Source: Saccharicrinis sp963665705
GTDB taxonomy: Bacteria; Bacteroidota; Bacteroidia; Bacteroidales; Marinilabiliaceae
Direction: 5' to 3'
Assembly: GCA_963665705.1 (NCBI GenBank)
Contig: OY762448.1
Location: forward strand, 620,001-684,000
Length of the DNA: 64,000 nt
A model generated the notes under the pieces. It had not been told where the DNA came from. It made no database searches and was given only the letters and a program-made list of their open reading frames with translations. A program made the translations under genes and the position numbers. Below, piece after piece: positions 8,647-19,200 of the stretch; the stretch's first letter is position 1, and every line of letters begins with the position of its first letter.

Positions 8647-8709
8647 GTGTTAAAAAGAAGTTTGGATATAAGCCAAAATTCCAGCTTCTTCTGTAGATAA
8701 AGAACCTTA

Positions 8710-8743
8710 AGCCTGTTTTACAATTGTAGAACAGGCTTTTTTT
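8710..8743 (+). terminator. Rho-independent terminator after hydC
   Basis: A 12-base stem (AGCCTGTTTTAC pairing with GTAGAACAGGCT, one G-T pair) with an AATT loop is followed by a run of seven or more T. It lies 65 bases after the hydC stop. Before the IS256-family insertion it would have sat directly after the stop codon of the convergent PorP gene now at 10229, so it may have served both strands. Confidence 0.85.
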
Positions 8744-8746
8744 ATG

Positions 8747-8754
8747 TTAAAAAT
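8747..8754. repeat. Target site duplication of the IS256-family element, left copy
   Basis: The 8 bases TTAAAAAT abut the left terminal inverted repeat and recur exactly at 10229-10236 next to the right end. Confidence 0.8.
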
Positions 8755-8831
8755 GGGAATGTAAGCTGAACTCTGTCCGATGATTTTATTTATGATTTCA
8801 AATTAACTTATTTTTTTTCTTTGAACCAATT

Positions 8832-8940
8832 TCTAAAAGCATAATTGGGAAGCTTTCAGATTCTGTCAAGGGCGGCTGAGGCACGAAGCCGTTTATACAC
8901 CCTTGACAGGTTCTGTAAGCGACTTACCTTTGCTTTTAGA
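8832..8940. repeat. Long nested imperfect inverted repeat inside the IS256-family element
   Basis: Three perfect inverted pairs are nested about one centre: TCTAAAAGCA (8832-8841) with TGCTTTTAGA (8931-8940), CTGTCAAGGG (8863-8872) with CCCTTGACAG (8900-8909), and CGGCT (8873-8877) with AGCCG (8887-8891). A further pair, GCTTTCAGA against TCTGTAAGC, matches with one mismatch between the outer two. The structure lies just after the transposase stop, within the element. It could form a long RNA hairpin or a cruciform. There is no terminal T run, so it is not a standard terminator. Confidence 0.75.
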
Positions 8941-8949
8941 TTTTGGTGA

Positions 8950-10173
8950 TTATATTTCAAGATCGAACCTCCCTTCAAACTTGATGCACAGTTGTTGAGC
9001 TGTCAGTCCCCAGTTTTGCACTGGCTGTGTCCATTTCTTTGAGATGTTCTCTATTGCCAAATAAATGAGTTTTAGTAATGCCATGTCACTTGTGAATGCA
9101 CCTTTGGTTTTGGTTACTTTTCTTACTTGACGATGAAAACCTTCTACTGCATTTGTTGTGTAAATCAGTTTTCTGATAGGTTCATCATATTGGAAGTAAG
9201 ACGATAACTCTTCCCAGTTTTCATTCCAGGATTTAATTACGACAGGGTATTTTTTACCCCATGCTTCTTCCAGGTTAAGCAACTCTGTTTCAGCTTGTGA
9301 CTTGGTTGGAGCTTGATATACTTTTTTAAGCTCCTTCATGAATGGTTTCTGGTCTTTAGAAGCCACATACTTAAGAGAGTTGCGTATCTGATGGACAATA
9401 CACTTTTGTATTTCAGTTTCGGGAAAAATGCTTAGGATAGCTTGGGTGAAGCCGGTTAAGTTGTCGGTACAGGCAATCAGGATATCTTTAACTCCACGGC
9501 TCTTTAAATCAGTCAATACAGAAAGCCAGAAGTTTGCTCCCTCGCTTTCGGATATGTACATACCGATAAGCTCTTTTCTTCCCTGTTTGTTTATGGCAAG
9601 AATATTATAAACAGCCCTAGATACAACTTTTCCGCCGTCCCTTACCTTATAATGCATAGCATCCAACCATACAATCGGATAAACTTCGTCCAATGGTCGG
9701 TTTTGCCATTCTTTTACTTGAGGGATAACTCGGTCAGTAATTTCGCTGAGAACTGTGGGAGAAACCTCCGTATCGTACATGTCTTCAATGTAAATACCAA
9801 TGTCTCGCAAGCTCATACCTTTTCCGTATAAACTTATTATTTTGGGTGCCAGGCTGTCGGCTAATACTGTTTGTCTTTTTTTTATTATTTCCGGTTCAAA
9901 ATTACCGTTCCTGTCATATGGAGGCTCAATGGTAACATTACCAACACCTGTTTTAACTGTTTTTTGTCCTTTGCCGTTCCTTTTGTTGCCCAAAGAGCGC
10001 TCCTCCTCGCCAAGATGATCTTCCATCTCCGCTTCAAGGGCACTCTCTAAAAACTCTTTCAATATAGGCGCAAAAACACCATCTTTTCCTGTTAACGACT
10101 TTCCACTTTTTAATTGTTCCAATGCCAGATCTCGCATTGCAATGTATTCTGCCGATTCTTTCTTCTTTGCCAT
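8950..10173 (-). CDS. IS256-family transposase
   Basis: This is a full-length mutator-type DDE transposase of 407 residues. The catalytic carboxylates are visible as D in VWLDAMHY (near residue 171), D in ACTDNLTGF (near 237) and E in TTNAVEGFHRQVRK (near 345), with the C/DxxH region IQKCIVHQIR between the last two. The N-terminus has the KEFLESALEAEMEDHLGEE helix typical of the family. No frameshift or stop interrupts it. Its start is 55 bases inside the right end of the element. It should be able to mobilise the element. Confidence 0.95.
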   Translation of the reverse strand: MAKKKESAEYIAMRDLALEQLKSGKSLTGKDGVFAPILKEFLESALEAEMEDHLGEEERSLGNKRNGKGQKTVKTGVGNVTIEPPYDRNGNFEPEIIKKRQTVLADSLAPKIISLYGKGMSLRDIGIYIEDMYDTEVSPTVLSEITDRVIPQVKEWQNRPLDEVYPIVWLDAMHYKVRDGGKVVSRAVYNILAINKQGRKELIGMYISESEGANFWLSVLTDLKSRGVKDILIACTDNLTGFTQAILSIFPETEIQKCIVHQIRNSLKYVASKDQKPFMKELKKVYQAPTKSQAETELLNLEEAWGKKYPVVIKSWNENWEELSSYFQYDEPIRKLIYTTNAVEGFHRQVRKVTKTKGAFTSDMALLKLIYLAIENISKKWTQPVQNWGLTAQQLCIKFEGRFDLEI

Positions 10174-10228
10174 AAGCTACAATATTAATAATTTATTCAC
10201 TTATGGACAGAGTTGAATTTACAGTCTC

Positions 10229-10236
10229 TTAAAAAT
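10229..10236. repeat. Target site duplication of the IS256-family element, right copy
   Basis: Exact copy of TTAAAAAT at 8747-8754. On the minus strand this octamer contains the TAA stop codon of the PorP gene (10229-10231), so the insertion left the reading frame intact. Confidence 0.8.
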
Positions 10237-11212
10237 TTCTGATGGATCTGATACTGTCCTCTTCTTTATCCTTCTTCTTTTTCTTCTTTTTCTTTGCAAA
10301 ATTTCGTTTGCGATTTTTCTTTGCATATTTAAAACTATCAAAGCATAAAGAAATTTCATGACTGTTGTTACCAATGTTGCTGTTGTTATTGTTTATGTCA
10401 TAGGAGTATCCAACAAGAAGTTGCTTTGATATCTGCATATTTACAATAAACGACATATTATTTTTTATTCTATAAGAGGCTCCAATAATAAATTTGTTAT
10501 TAATGGCCAATAGCGCATTTAAATCTAAATTCATTTCCTTGTCTTCATTTATTTTAAATAAAGCAGATGGTCTTATAGCAAATGATTTATTGATGTTTAT
10601 TGTAGTTCCCGACGAAAGATAAGCATTTCGCTTATAGGTTGGAGTTTCGATGTCTTCGTATTTTGAAAAGTTAGTTTGAACTAAATGAGGAAAAGATATT
10701 CCTATATAAAATGATGGAGAATACATAAAGGCTCCTGCTCCAAAATCGGCATTTATTTGATTTGATATATCACTTTGAAACATAGGATCATTGCTATTGA
10801 CAACATTTATTTTGGAAAGTGATATGTTTTGATAATTAGCTCCAATATTTAATCCTAATGAAAGATGGAGCTGATCATTCAGTTTTAATAGGTGAGCATA
10901 TGAAAAATTTCCGCAGTAAGTATTTATAGGACCAACACTATTGTTTGATAACAAAACTCCTATTGCACTAAATGTTTTATTTATGGGGGCGTTTATTCCT
11001 ACCATATAAGTAGTTGGGGCACCATCAATACCCATCCATTGCTTTTTAGCATTTATACTGGCCGAAATGGAGTTTCTAACCCCCGTATATGCAGGGTTGA
11101 TACACAATTGATTATTCATGTATTGGGAAAAGGAAGGATCCCATTGTGAATATGAATTATGTATTGTATAAATTAAAATAAAACTTAATAATATGAATTT
11201 CAAATGTCTCAA
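10229..11212 (-). CDS. PorP/SprF-family outer-membrane protein with lysine-rich tail
   Basis: The 327-residue protein has a Sec signal peptide ending near NSYSQ, then the family opening WDPSFSQYMNNQLCINPAYTG and a beta-barrel pattern of alternating strands. PorP/SprF proteins work with the type IX secretion machinery to secrete or anchor specific partner adhesins. It is the last gene of the minus-strand cluster, 21 bases after the CHU_C gene, so that protein is its likely partner. The barrel is followed by an unusual tail of about 30 residues rich in Lys and Arg, including eight consecutive lysines. Its stop codon lies in the target duplication of the adjacent insertion sequence, and its original downstream terminator is now beyond that element. 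Confidence 0.88.
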   Translation of the reverse strand: MRHLKFILLSFILIYTIHNSYSQWDPSFSQYMNNQLCINPAYTGVRNSISASINAKKQWMGIDGAPTTYMVGINAPINKTFSAIGVLLSNNSVGPINTYCGNFSYAHLLKLNDQLHLSLGLNIGANYQNISLSKINVVNSNDPMFQSDISNQINADFGAGAFMYSPSFYIGISFPHLVQTNFSKYEDIETPTYKRNAYLSSGTTININKSFAIRPSALFKINEDKEMNLDLNALLAINNKFIIGASYRIKNNMSFIVNMQISKQLLVGYSYDINNNNSNIGNNSHEISLCFDSFKYAKKNRKRNFAKKKKKKKKDKEEDSIRSIRNF

Positions 11213-11233
11213 TCTGTTTAATGGTTTTTTAGG

Positions 11234-12169
11234 TTAAAAATTGATATATACATATCCTTTTAAATCCAGATTTAAATCAGCAGCAACAAATCTGTAATAG
11301 TAAGTTCCCACCTTTAATTTATTTCCATTTGTTGATCCGGAATTAGAAATGCCATCCCAATCATTTTTGTAATTGCTGTTTTCATAAACTATATTTCCCC
11401 ACTGACTAAATACTGTAAGCTTTACATTGGAAGCATTATCAAAATCAGGAACAACAAAATAGTCATTAATACCATCTCCATTTGGAGAAAAACCATTAGG
11501 TACAAAAATCTCATTTGATGAACTATCATGAAGTAAATCAATGATTATCCAAGCATAACCATAATCACCATCCTCATCGCATATTGAATATTTAATGGAA
11601 TCAGCGCCTGAATATCCTTTACCTGGCGAGTAGAAAACAGTTGATTCTCCATCCGTATAACAATCTCCTTTTTGAGATGGAATTTCTATATTCAGTGTAA
11701 TAGGTGGATTGAATAATTCTAAATCATTATCCACACAAGTTATTGATTTTTCTTTTGTCCAATAAGTTGTGATGCTATCATTTATAGCTTTAGGAGTATA
11801 GTCCTTATATACAATATCAATATTTACATTTCCTTGGCCGCATTCTCCATAAGTATTGCAAATTTCATATTTAAAAATATCAGTGCCAACATAATTTTCA
11901 TTAGGCGTGTAGTAAATTGAATTATCAGTATTAATTATTACACTGCCATTTGAAGGTTCTTGAATTATGGTGAGAGCACTTACACCGTCAGAAAAGCCAT
12001 AATCATTTGCTAAAATGTTTATCTTTTCTTTTTGATTTAAATCTATGGTTGCATAATCATCATAAATATAAACAGCGTAAGTTTTAGCATTATTATTTTT
12101 AAAAGATAAGCTAGTAAGGGCCAATATAACCCATGTTGTTATTACATAAAACTGTTTGTGTCTTCTCAT
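11234..12169 (-). CDS. Secreted protein with Ig-like repeats and T9SS type B sorting domain
   Basis: The protein has 311 residues. After an N-terminal membrane or signal segment (about 9-28) come two related beta-sandwich repeats of about 85 residues, each with a YTPNxxYVGTDxFKY or YSPGxGYSGADSIKY motif typical of bacterial Ig/cadherin-like modules. The last 90 residues are a gliding-motility-associated C-terminal (CHU_C, T9SS type B) domain, beginning at IFVPNGFSPNGDGINDYF and ending in a beta strand. It should be exported by Sec, crossed through the T9SS and attached to the cell surface. It lies between two PorP genes and pairs most closely with the downstream one. The binding target is unknown. 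Confidence 0.85.
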   Translation of the reverse strand: MRRHKQFYVITTWVILALTSLSFKNNNAKTYAVYIYDDYATIDLNQKEKINILANDYGFSDGVSALTIIQEPSNGSVIINTDNSIYYTPNENYVGTDIFKYEICNTYGECGQGNVNIDIVYKDYTPKAINDSITTYWTKEKSITCVDNDLELFNPPITLNIEIPSQKGDCYTDGESTVFYSPGKGYSGADSIKYSICDEDGDYGYAWIIIDLLHDSSSNEIFVPNGFSPNGDGINDYFVVPDFDNASNVKLTVFSQWGNIVYENSNYKNDWDGISNSGSTNGNKLKVGTYYYRFVAADLNLDLKGYVYINF

Positions 12170-12247
12170 TTGTTTAACAGTTATGTTAAATTTTTAATAA
12201 AGAAAAACAAATGTATGTTTTTTAAATATTAAATGAAATTTTGTTGG

Positions 12248-13252
12248 TTACCTTCTTTCGAATCCTTTGTAAATTACATCCTGAAAACTACAAGGAACAG
12301 CACCTTTTTTAAAGTTGTTGCAGTTAAATCGATATCCCATAACCATTTGTACTCCGTTTCCATAATAATTCTGAGAGCCTGACCAACTAAACTGGTATTC
12401 TAATCCAAAGCTAAGCCTATTATAATTAATACCTGCCGTTATACTTGAAGAAAGGTCTCTTCCGTAATCATGATCCATGCTTCTTCTATAACATAATATG
12501 GTCCAATAGGCAAGGTTATGGTTGTAGGTTGGCATTTTTAGTTTTAAATTTACATCAAAACGTGAGTCTGCTTCTTTATTTCTACGATACATTATCTCAG
12601 GAAATAAATAGACATCTCTTGACGAAAGTTTAAACCAGGTTCCCATATGAATATGCACATCTGCAGGTAGTTCATTTTCGTAAGAATTATCGTACAAGGG
12701 GTTGTTTTGCGGAAGCATGTTTGTTAATGACATTCCTATGTGGTGATTGTTGTATTTTAGCATAAATCCAGCATTTGCATTAACTCCCCAACCGCTTTCT
12801 GAGCCTCCACTTATTATGGGATCGTACAATTGGCTATCATTAATAAAATTAGTTTGATCAATTTTTGACTGTTCAACATTTAAAGAAAGACCAAATTGAA
12901 AGGTTGACCTTTGTCGTCTGTTATCAAGTAGTTTAATTTCATAAGAAAAAGACTGCTGAAGTCCTATTTGACTTGTGTAACCATTTTTATCATTATAAAC
13001 ATATGTACCAGAGCCTAATTGATTATTTATTCCAAATTGATAACTTAATAGTTGGGTGGAAGGAGAATCTTGCATTCCAAACCATTGCTTTTGATAATAT
13101 GCATTTACCAGATTGCAGCTTTTATCTCCACCTGCAGTAGCAGGATTCATTAAAAAAAGATCGTAAACGTATAGGTTTGTAATAAAGTGTTCTTGTCCCC
13201 AAATTGACTTTCCCCATAGAATTACAAACACTAAAAAAATATATTTTCTCAT
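12248..13252 (-). CDS. PorP/SprF-family outer-membrane protein (adhesin partner)
   Basis: This second PorP/SprF homologue has 334 residues, with a signal peptide (IFLVFVILWGKSIWGQ) and the family motifs NLYVYDLFLMNPATAGG and YYQKQWFGMQDSPST, then an even beta-barrel pattern. The start lies 12 bases after the 2044-residue adhesin gene, as in SprB-SprF type pairs where the small protein is needed for secretion of the large one. It lacks the lysine-rich tail of the paralogue at 10229-11212. The partner role is inferred from neighbourhood and family. Confidence 0.88.
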   Translation of the reverse strand: MRKYIFLVFVILWGKSIWGQEHFITNLYVYDLFLMNPATAGGDKSCNLVNAYYQKQWFGMQDSPSTQLLSYQFGINNQLGSGTYVYNDKNGYTSQIGLQQSFSYEIKLLDNRRQRSTFQFGLSLNVEQSKIDQTNFINDSQLYDPIISGGSESGWGVNANAGFMLKYNNHHIGMSLTNMLPQNNPLYDNSYENELPADVHIHMGTWFKLSSRDVYLFPEIMYRRNKEADSRFDVNLKLKMPTYNHNLAYWTILCYRRSMDHDYGRDLSSSITAGINYNRLSFGLEYQFSWSGSQNYYGNGVQMVMGYRFNCNNFKKGAVPCSFQDVIYKGFERR

Positions 13253-13264
13253 TGTGTTGGTTGA

Positions 13265-16200
13265 TTATCGTTTTAGTGTAAAGTGTCCTTTTAGTAATTT
13301 TTTTGTTGGTAATAACTCCACTACATACCAATAATCCGTTGATGGCATGCGTTTGTTTTGATAGGTACCATCCCAACCCGGATCCGAAGCGTTGTACAAA
13401 ATCAGTAGTTTCCCATATCTATCATAAATTCTAATTACAGATTCTGGCAATTTCTCAATACCATCAATGTCCCAGGTGTCATTATAACCATCGTTATTGG
13501 GCGTGAAGAAATTAGGAATGTCTATTTCAATAGCTTCCGTAATGTTAAATGTTTCAGAATTAACACATCCATTATTATCTATGATGTATACAGTATATTC
13601 ACCTTCATTTAAATCAGTAAATAGATTTTCACCTTGCCAATTTAAACTATCGAGACTATATTCATAAGGTGGATTTTCCATGTCCATTTCAAGCACTACC
13701 TGTCGATATATTGATGTATCTAATACTTCAATTTGAGGAAGCGGATAATAATTCATAATAACCGTATCCTGTTTGAAATAGCAGGTTGTCAAATTATTAT
13801 CTATAGTAATTCCGATATTTACAATGGCTGTATCCTCTTCAAAAAAGTCTTTATAATAGAGGTTTGAATTATCACTTAACCATAAATATTCGCCAGTATG
13901 GTTTTTTTCATCCGGATCAATATCTATTAATGAAATTGTTGTGTCCTTTTCGCAAATAGTATAGGTGTAAGTGGTATCATCGATTGACATATATTGTATT
14001 TTTTGTTGATCAAAAGAGCTACAATTATTGTCATCAGTGATAAAAACAGTGTTGATGTATCCAATGTCTCCATTTATTTCGTAAGTAGTCAGGTTGTTAT
14101 GCCATAAATAACTTTTAAAGATATTTCCCTCAAAAGGAGATATCGTTATAATGTCAACTAATGGGCAAATCAAGGTATCTGCTCCAAGACTAACTTTGGG
14201 TGCATCATACCATGATACTGTAGTTGTTGCAGAACCCGAACACCCATTTACGTTATCTGTAACAGATACGGTATAAGTGCCTTCTCCAACGGTAATGGTT
14301 TCGTCATTTGTGTTTGTAGACCACCAAATTGAATATGATGCTGGTTGATTGACTATTTGAGGGACTAATTCTGTTTTAATTCCAGGACATGTTGTAGGCA
14401 CGTCTGCTAATGTTACAATAGGAAGAGGAATTGGTGTAATGTTAATATCATCAGAAGCATAACATCCATTGTTGTCGTATACCGTAACGCTGTAATTAAC
14501 AGGATTACTTGCTTCTTCAATTATTATCGAAGATTCAACTGAGCCTGTATTCCATGTATATGAACTGTAATTTTCAGGAGAAGGAATAGATAGTTCCTCT
14601 CCAGTACATATGTTTCTGTCATTACCTAAATCAACACTTGGCGATTCATAAATTTTAATTTTTACAGAATCTGATGTTTCACATAAATTGTTGTCAATTA
14701 TAGTTAATATATATGTTCCGGATTCATAAACAGTCCAATCTGTATCTGCAACAGGATTTCCAGATGTGTTGCCACTTTTGATCCATTGGAAACTTGTAAT
14801 GTCACTACCAATTTTTAATGGACAATTCAATGAAATTCCCTCATTGCTGCAACCTGACGTTGCTATTGAAGAAAGATCTATTTGAGTTTGAGGATATTTT
14901 ATGACTGAAACTTCAGCATTGTTTGTACATTCTCTACTATCTGTAACTTCAACCGAATAGTTGCCTGTTTCGTTTACTGTTATATAATTGCTTGTTTCCC
15001 AATTACTCCATAAGTATATCGGATTGATGACATCACTACCATCTGAGTTCTTTACTGATTCTATAGAAATAATATCAGAGGTTCCTTCACATATAGCTAG
15101 TGTGGATGTATTTAAATTGATAATAGGTAGTTCGTTGACAGTTAAATTGAAGGTTTCAGTTGTTGTACAACCATTAAAACCTTCAACGGATAATTGATAC
15201 AATCCTGCAGTGTTTACTATGGTTGTGTCATATATTGAACCTGTAGACCATAAATAACTTTTATATGTAGATGGATTTGCATAAAAGATAGTGGTATCTC
15301 CTTGACATATTTCATTGTCTCCAAGTATACTAATATCTGGATTTTCTTTGTTAATAAGCGACATGGTATCAGATGCATAGCACAGCTCGTTAGTATAAGT
15401 AACCATTAATGCGTACTTAGCTTCATCTCCTATAGCTAACCAATCCTGATTTGGAGTATTAGATGTCTCAATGTTGTCATTTGAATCCAGTTTATCCCAA
15501 TGGTAACTCTTTAACTCACTATAGTTTTTAACTTCATCAGGAGTTATTAAGTCTGTTGTACTTCCCTGACAAATAAATTGGTCAAATAAACCAGGGATAA
15601 TAAGTTCATCGTGGTAATCTACTATTGTTTCAGCACTGGAATAACAAGAGAACGGACCACTTGAAGACATATTGCTATTTTCAATTTTAACTGTATAAGT
15701 ACCAGATTCTGTTATTTCTATATCATCTATTGCACTAGGAGTATCACTATTATTCCAATAATATGTTACAATGTCAGGATCGAGATAGTTTGAATTTGAA
15801 TTTAAGTTTGATATTAAATCAGATAAAGGAACAGTACTATTTGCGCATGGTTCTATGTGGTCAGTAAGTGTAAATTCTGGAAGTTTTACCTTTTCAACTA
15901 TAATGTCATCATCAAGAGAACAGCCACTTGAGTGTGTTGCATGCAACATCCAATGTTCAGATGTTTCATTACTAACCTGACCAGCTAATACATATTGGTT
16001 TGTAGAAACCACAGTAGATAGATCAGTGGATAATTTCCATTCGTAACTATCAAAACCATCATTAGCATTTAATTGAATAACATCACCATTACAAATTAGT
16101 CTGTCAATTCCAAGATTAATAGAAGCAACATCTACAACATATACATTTATTGTATCCCGAACATCAGTACATCCTCCATCATCAGCTTCTACAATGTATT

Positions 16201-19200
16201 TACCTGCATCATTTGTGGATGCATTATTAATGAAATATGAATCAGTATTATTGTTTAAATCAATTGTACTACTACCATCATTAAAAAACCATGAGATATT
16301 AGAAATACTAATGTCTGTGTTAATTGTATAATTAATCGTTGGACATATAACAAGAGTGTCATTTGTGAAAATGTTTACATCTTTCCAACTATAATTGGTA
16401 ACATCAGAATTTTTACATCCGTTTGTATCTGTTATAGTAACAGAAACTTCTTCAGGTTGGCTTGCTGTATAAGTTTGTGCTGTAGATCCATCTTGCCATT
16501 CATAGGTAAACCCAGTCCCAGCATCATAAGTTTCTGTTTCACCCTGACATTCTTTAGGTATATCAGGTAAGTCAATAATTGGAAGCGAATTTACAGTAAC
16601 ATTAACATGGTCAACACTAGAGCAACCATTAGCATGAGTTGTCATTACATAATATGTACCTGTTGAGTTTACTGTATATGTAACGCTAGTTGCCAGTGGA
16701 GTTAAGCCTGTATTGGTTTCCGGATCCTGATTGTACCATTTAAAAGCTGAAGCAGGAGTGGAACCAATACTTAAAGTTGTTGATTCTCCATCACAAATAC
16801 TTTTATCGTTCCCTAAATCAATAGGATCACCCAGTGTAACATTTACAGTAAATGTTTGTGTGGTTAAACAACCATATTTATCAACACCAGTAACAGTATA
16901 ATCACCTTCTTGCGATTTTAAAATATTAATAATGTTTAGTGTTTGTCCAGTTTCGCTCAATGTTGAACCATTGTATTCCCATGTGTAGCTTCCTAAAATT
17001 AGGTCATCAGTTTTTAAACTAACATCTGTATATGCACAAATAGTTACCGATTTTGGTAATGTTGTAGTTTCTTCTCGAAAAGTAATAAAAGCACTGTCAT
17101 TTATCGTACATCCAGTAGTGTTGTCTGTTATGGATAAATAAATACTATCCTTTTGATTAAAGGATATTTGTTCTGCTGTTGAATTGATACCTGTATTTAT
17201 AGTTTTCCAGACATATTCAAAAGAATTATTGTTGTATGCCGGAGAAGTGTAAGTTTCATCATGACATAAAATTTCATCGTTTAGTTCAATTGATGGCAAC
17301 GGAGTTAGGATAATTTCAATACTATCCATGTCAGAGCATTCATCTTGTGTTGCAGTTAAATAATACCAGCCTGATTCATTTGCCTGAACGTATGGATCAG
17401 TACTTATGATTGCCGAATTTTTGTCACCATACCTCCATTCGTAGGAATCTAGTGATGTGCTATTATAAATAGTACTTCCTGTACAAATGCTATTTTGAGA
17501 GGTAACATCAACTTGTAAATTAATAGGAATTTTTGGACGAGTAGTTATTTTTATGGTATCCATTGCACTGCAGCCGTCTTCATCAGTTATCTCTAACCAC
17601 ACTTCCTCAGTTCCATCTGTTGTTGATGTGTAAGTATATGTTTGGCTTGTGGATTCGTCGTACCAATAAAATGTTCCTTCATTAATAGTAGGTGTAACTA
17701 CATATGAATCATTATAGCAAATTTCTACATCATCACCCAAATCAAACTCAGGCATATTAAATTCAACTTCAATACTATCTGTGAGTTCACATCCTTCATC
17801 GGAGTTTATCATTCGTGTGGCAACAACCCAATACAGTCCAGATTCTGTAACATCAAGTGTGGGTTCTGTTGATAATACGTCGGTTTTTGTTTTTTCGCTA
17901 AACCAATTATAAGTACTTAAAAATTCATTTGCACTTAGTTGAATGACGTCTCCGGCACATTGCTCTGTTGGTCCAGCAATTTTTAGGCTGTTAAAAGCTG
18001 AGAAATATCCAAAACTTGCACTTCCTGAGTTTTCATCAAATACACTTAAGTGAAATAAACCTTGCGAATTTGATAAGGTATATGGTGTTCCTACAGATAA
18101 TCCATCAACACGTTCATTAATAAAATACCATGTGTTGTCATCGTTATCAGCACCCGTGTTTGGGACTTTTACCCAGTTGGCACTTGTTAGAGTGGCAGCA
18201 GGTCCTGTAAAACTAAAGTGGCTAATGTTTTTATACTGAGTTAAAATTTGGATGAAAAACCTTGAATTTAATACTCGGGTAAATGTTACCGATGAAGAAC
18301 CGGTGCATTTTATGGGAGGAAGTATAGCACTTCCTAATTCATTAGAACTGCCAACCAATCCGGATAACTGATAAACGTATATAGGAGCAGTTGATTTAAT
18401 ATGTAAAGCAGTTGATTTAATTGTAGATGTTGCATTTTCAGGAATATCCAGAGATAAACTTTCACCTTTATTCAAATTGTAGGATCCAGTACTTGAGCCT
18501 TCTATATCAATAGTTATAGTTGTATTGTCTTCTGTAGATAAAACATAAACTTTTTGTATTGGAATTATTGCGTTTTTATTTTTTCGTGGAGCCCCTGAAT
18601 ACATCGCTATGTATTCAGTACCAGTAACCGAAACAGGAATCGTTTGATCTCCAATTAAATCCCATGAGCTTCCATACTCATCCCTAACGGAATCATCAGA
18701 TATTGTAACCGCTATGTTTTTATTGGATTTAATATAAGTTCCGGCAAGAGTATAGGAAGCTTTGATTTTATTTCCTGTAATAGAGTATGTTTCTCCTTTG
18801 TTCAGATTGATTGTATATGTGCTGTTAATACTATGGCCAACAATATTTTCAGTTGGAGTAATTTCAATTATGGTTCCATCTTCTGTAGCTACAATATCTA
18901 TCTTTTCATAGGGTAGAGGGTTGTAATTATTGTCTTTATTGGCATAATCAGTCTGTGAAGATGCAAAAAATTCTGTACCAAGTGCATTTTCTCCTTTCAG
19001 TGTAAATTTATCCGGATTACTACTATTTGCCACTTCATAATAAGCTGTAATATCATTATCTGAAGTAATTAGAATTCCTTTAGAATTTATTTGGTCAGCA
19101 GGTTGATTTTCAATAGAATTTATATCAGATTCATTTGTGAATTCAAACATTCCTTGTTCATACGCATTTAAATTTAGTGTTTTGGGCGTAAAACTTGCGT

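Larger units (their letters stand above)
8755..10228 (-). mobile_element. IS256-family insertion sequence (about 1.47 kb)
   Basis: The element is bounded by imperfect 24-base inverted repeats (8755-8778 and 10205-10228), matching at 19 of 24 positions with the shared core AACTCTGTCC. It is flanked by an 8-base direct duplication TTAAAAAT at 8747-8754 and 10229-10236, the duplication length usual for IS256. It encodes one intact transposase on the minus strand (8950-10173). A large nested inverted repeat occupies 8832-8940 between the transposase stop and the left end. The insertion sits between the hydC terminator and the PorP gene, precisely at the PorP stop codon. The intact ends, frame and duplication suggest a recent insertion. 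Confidence 0.92.
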
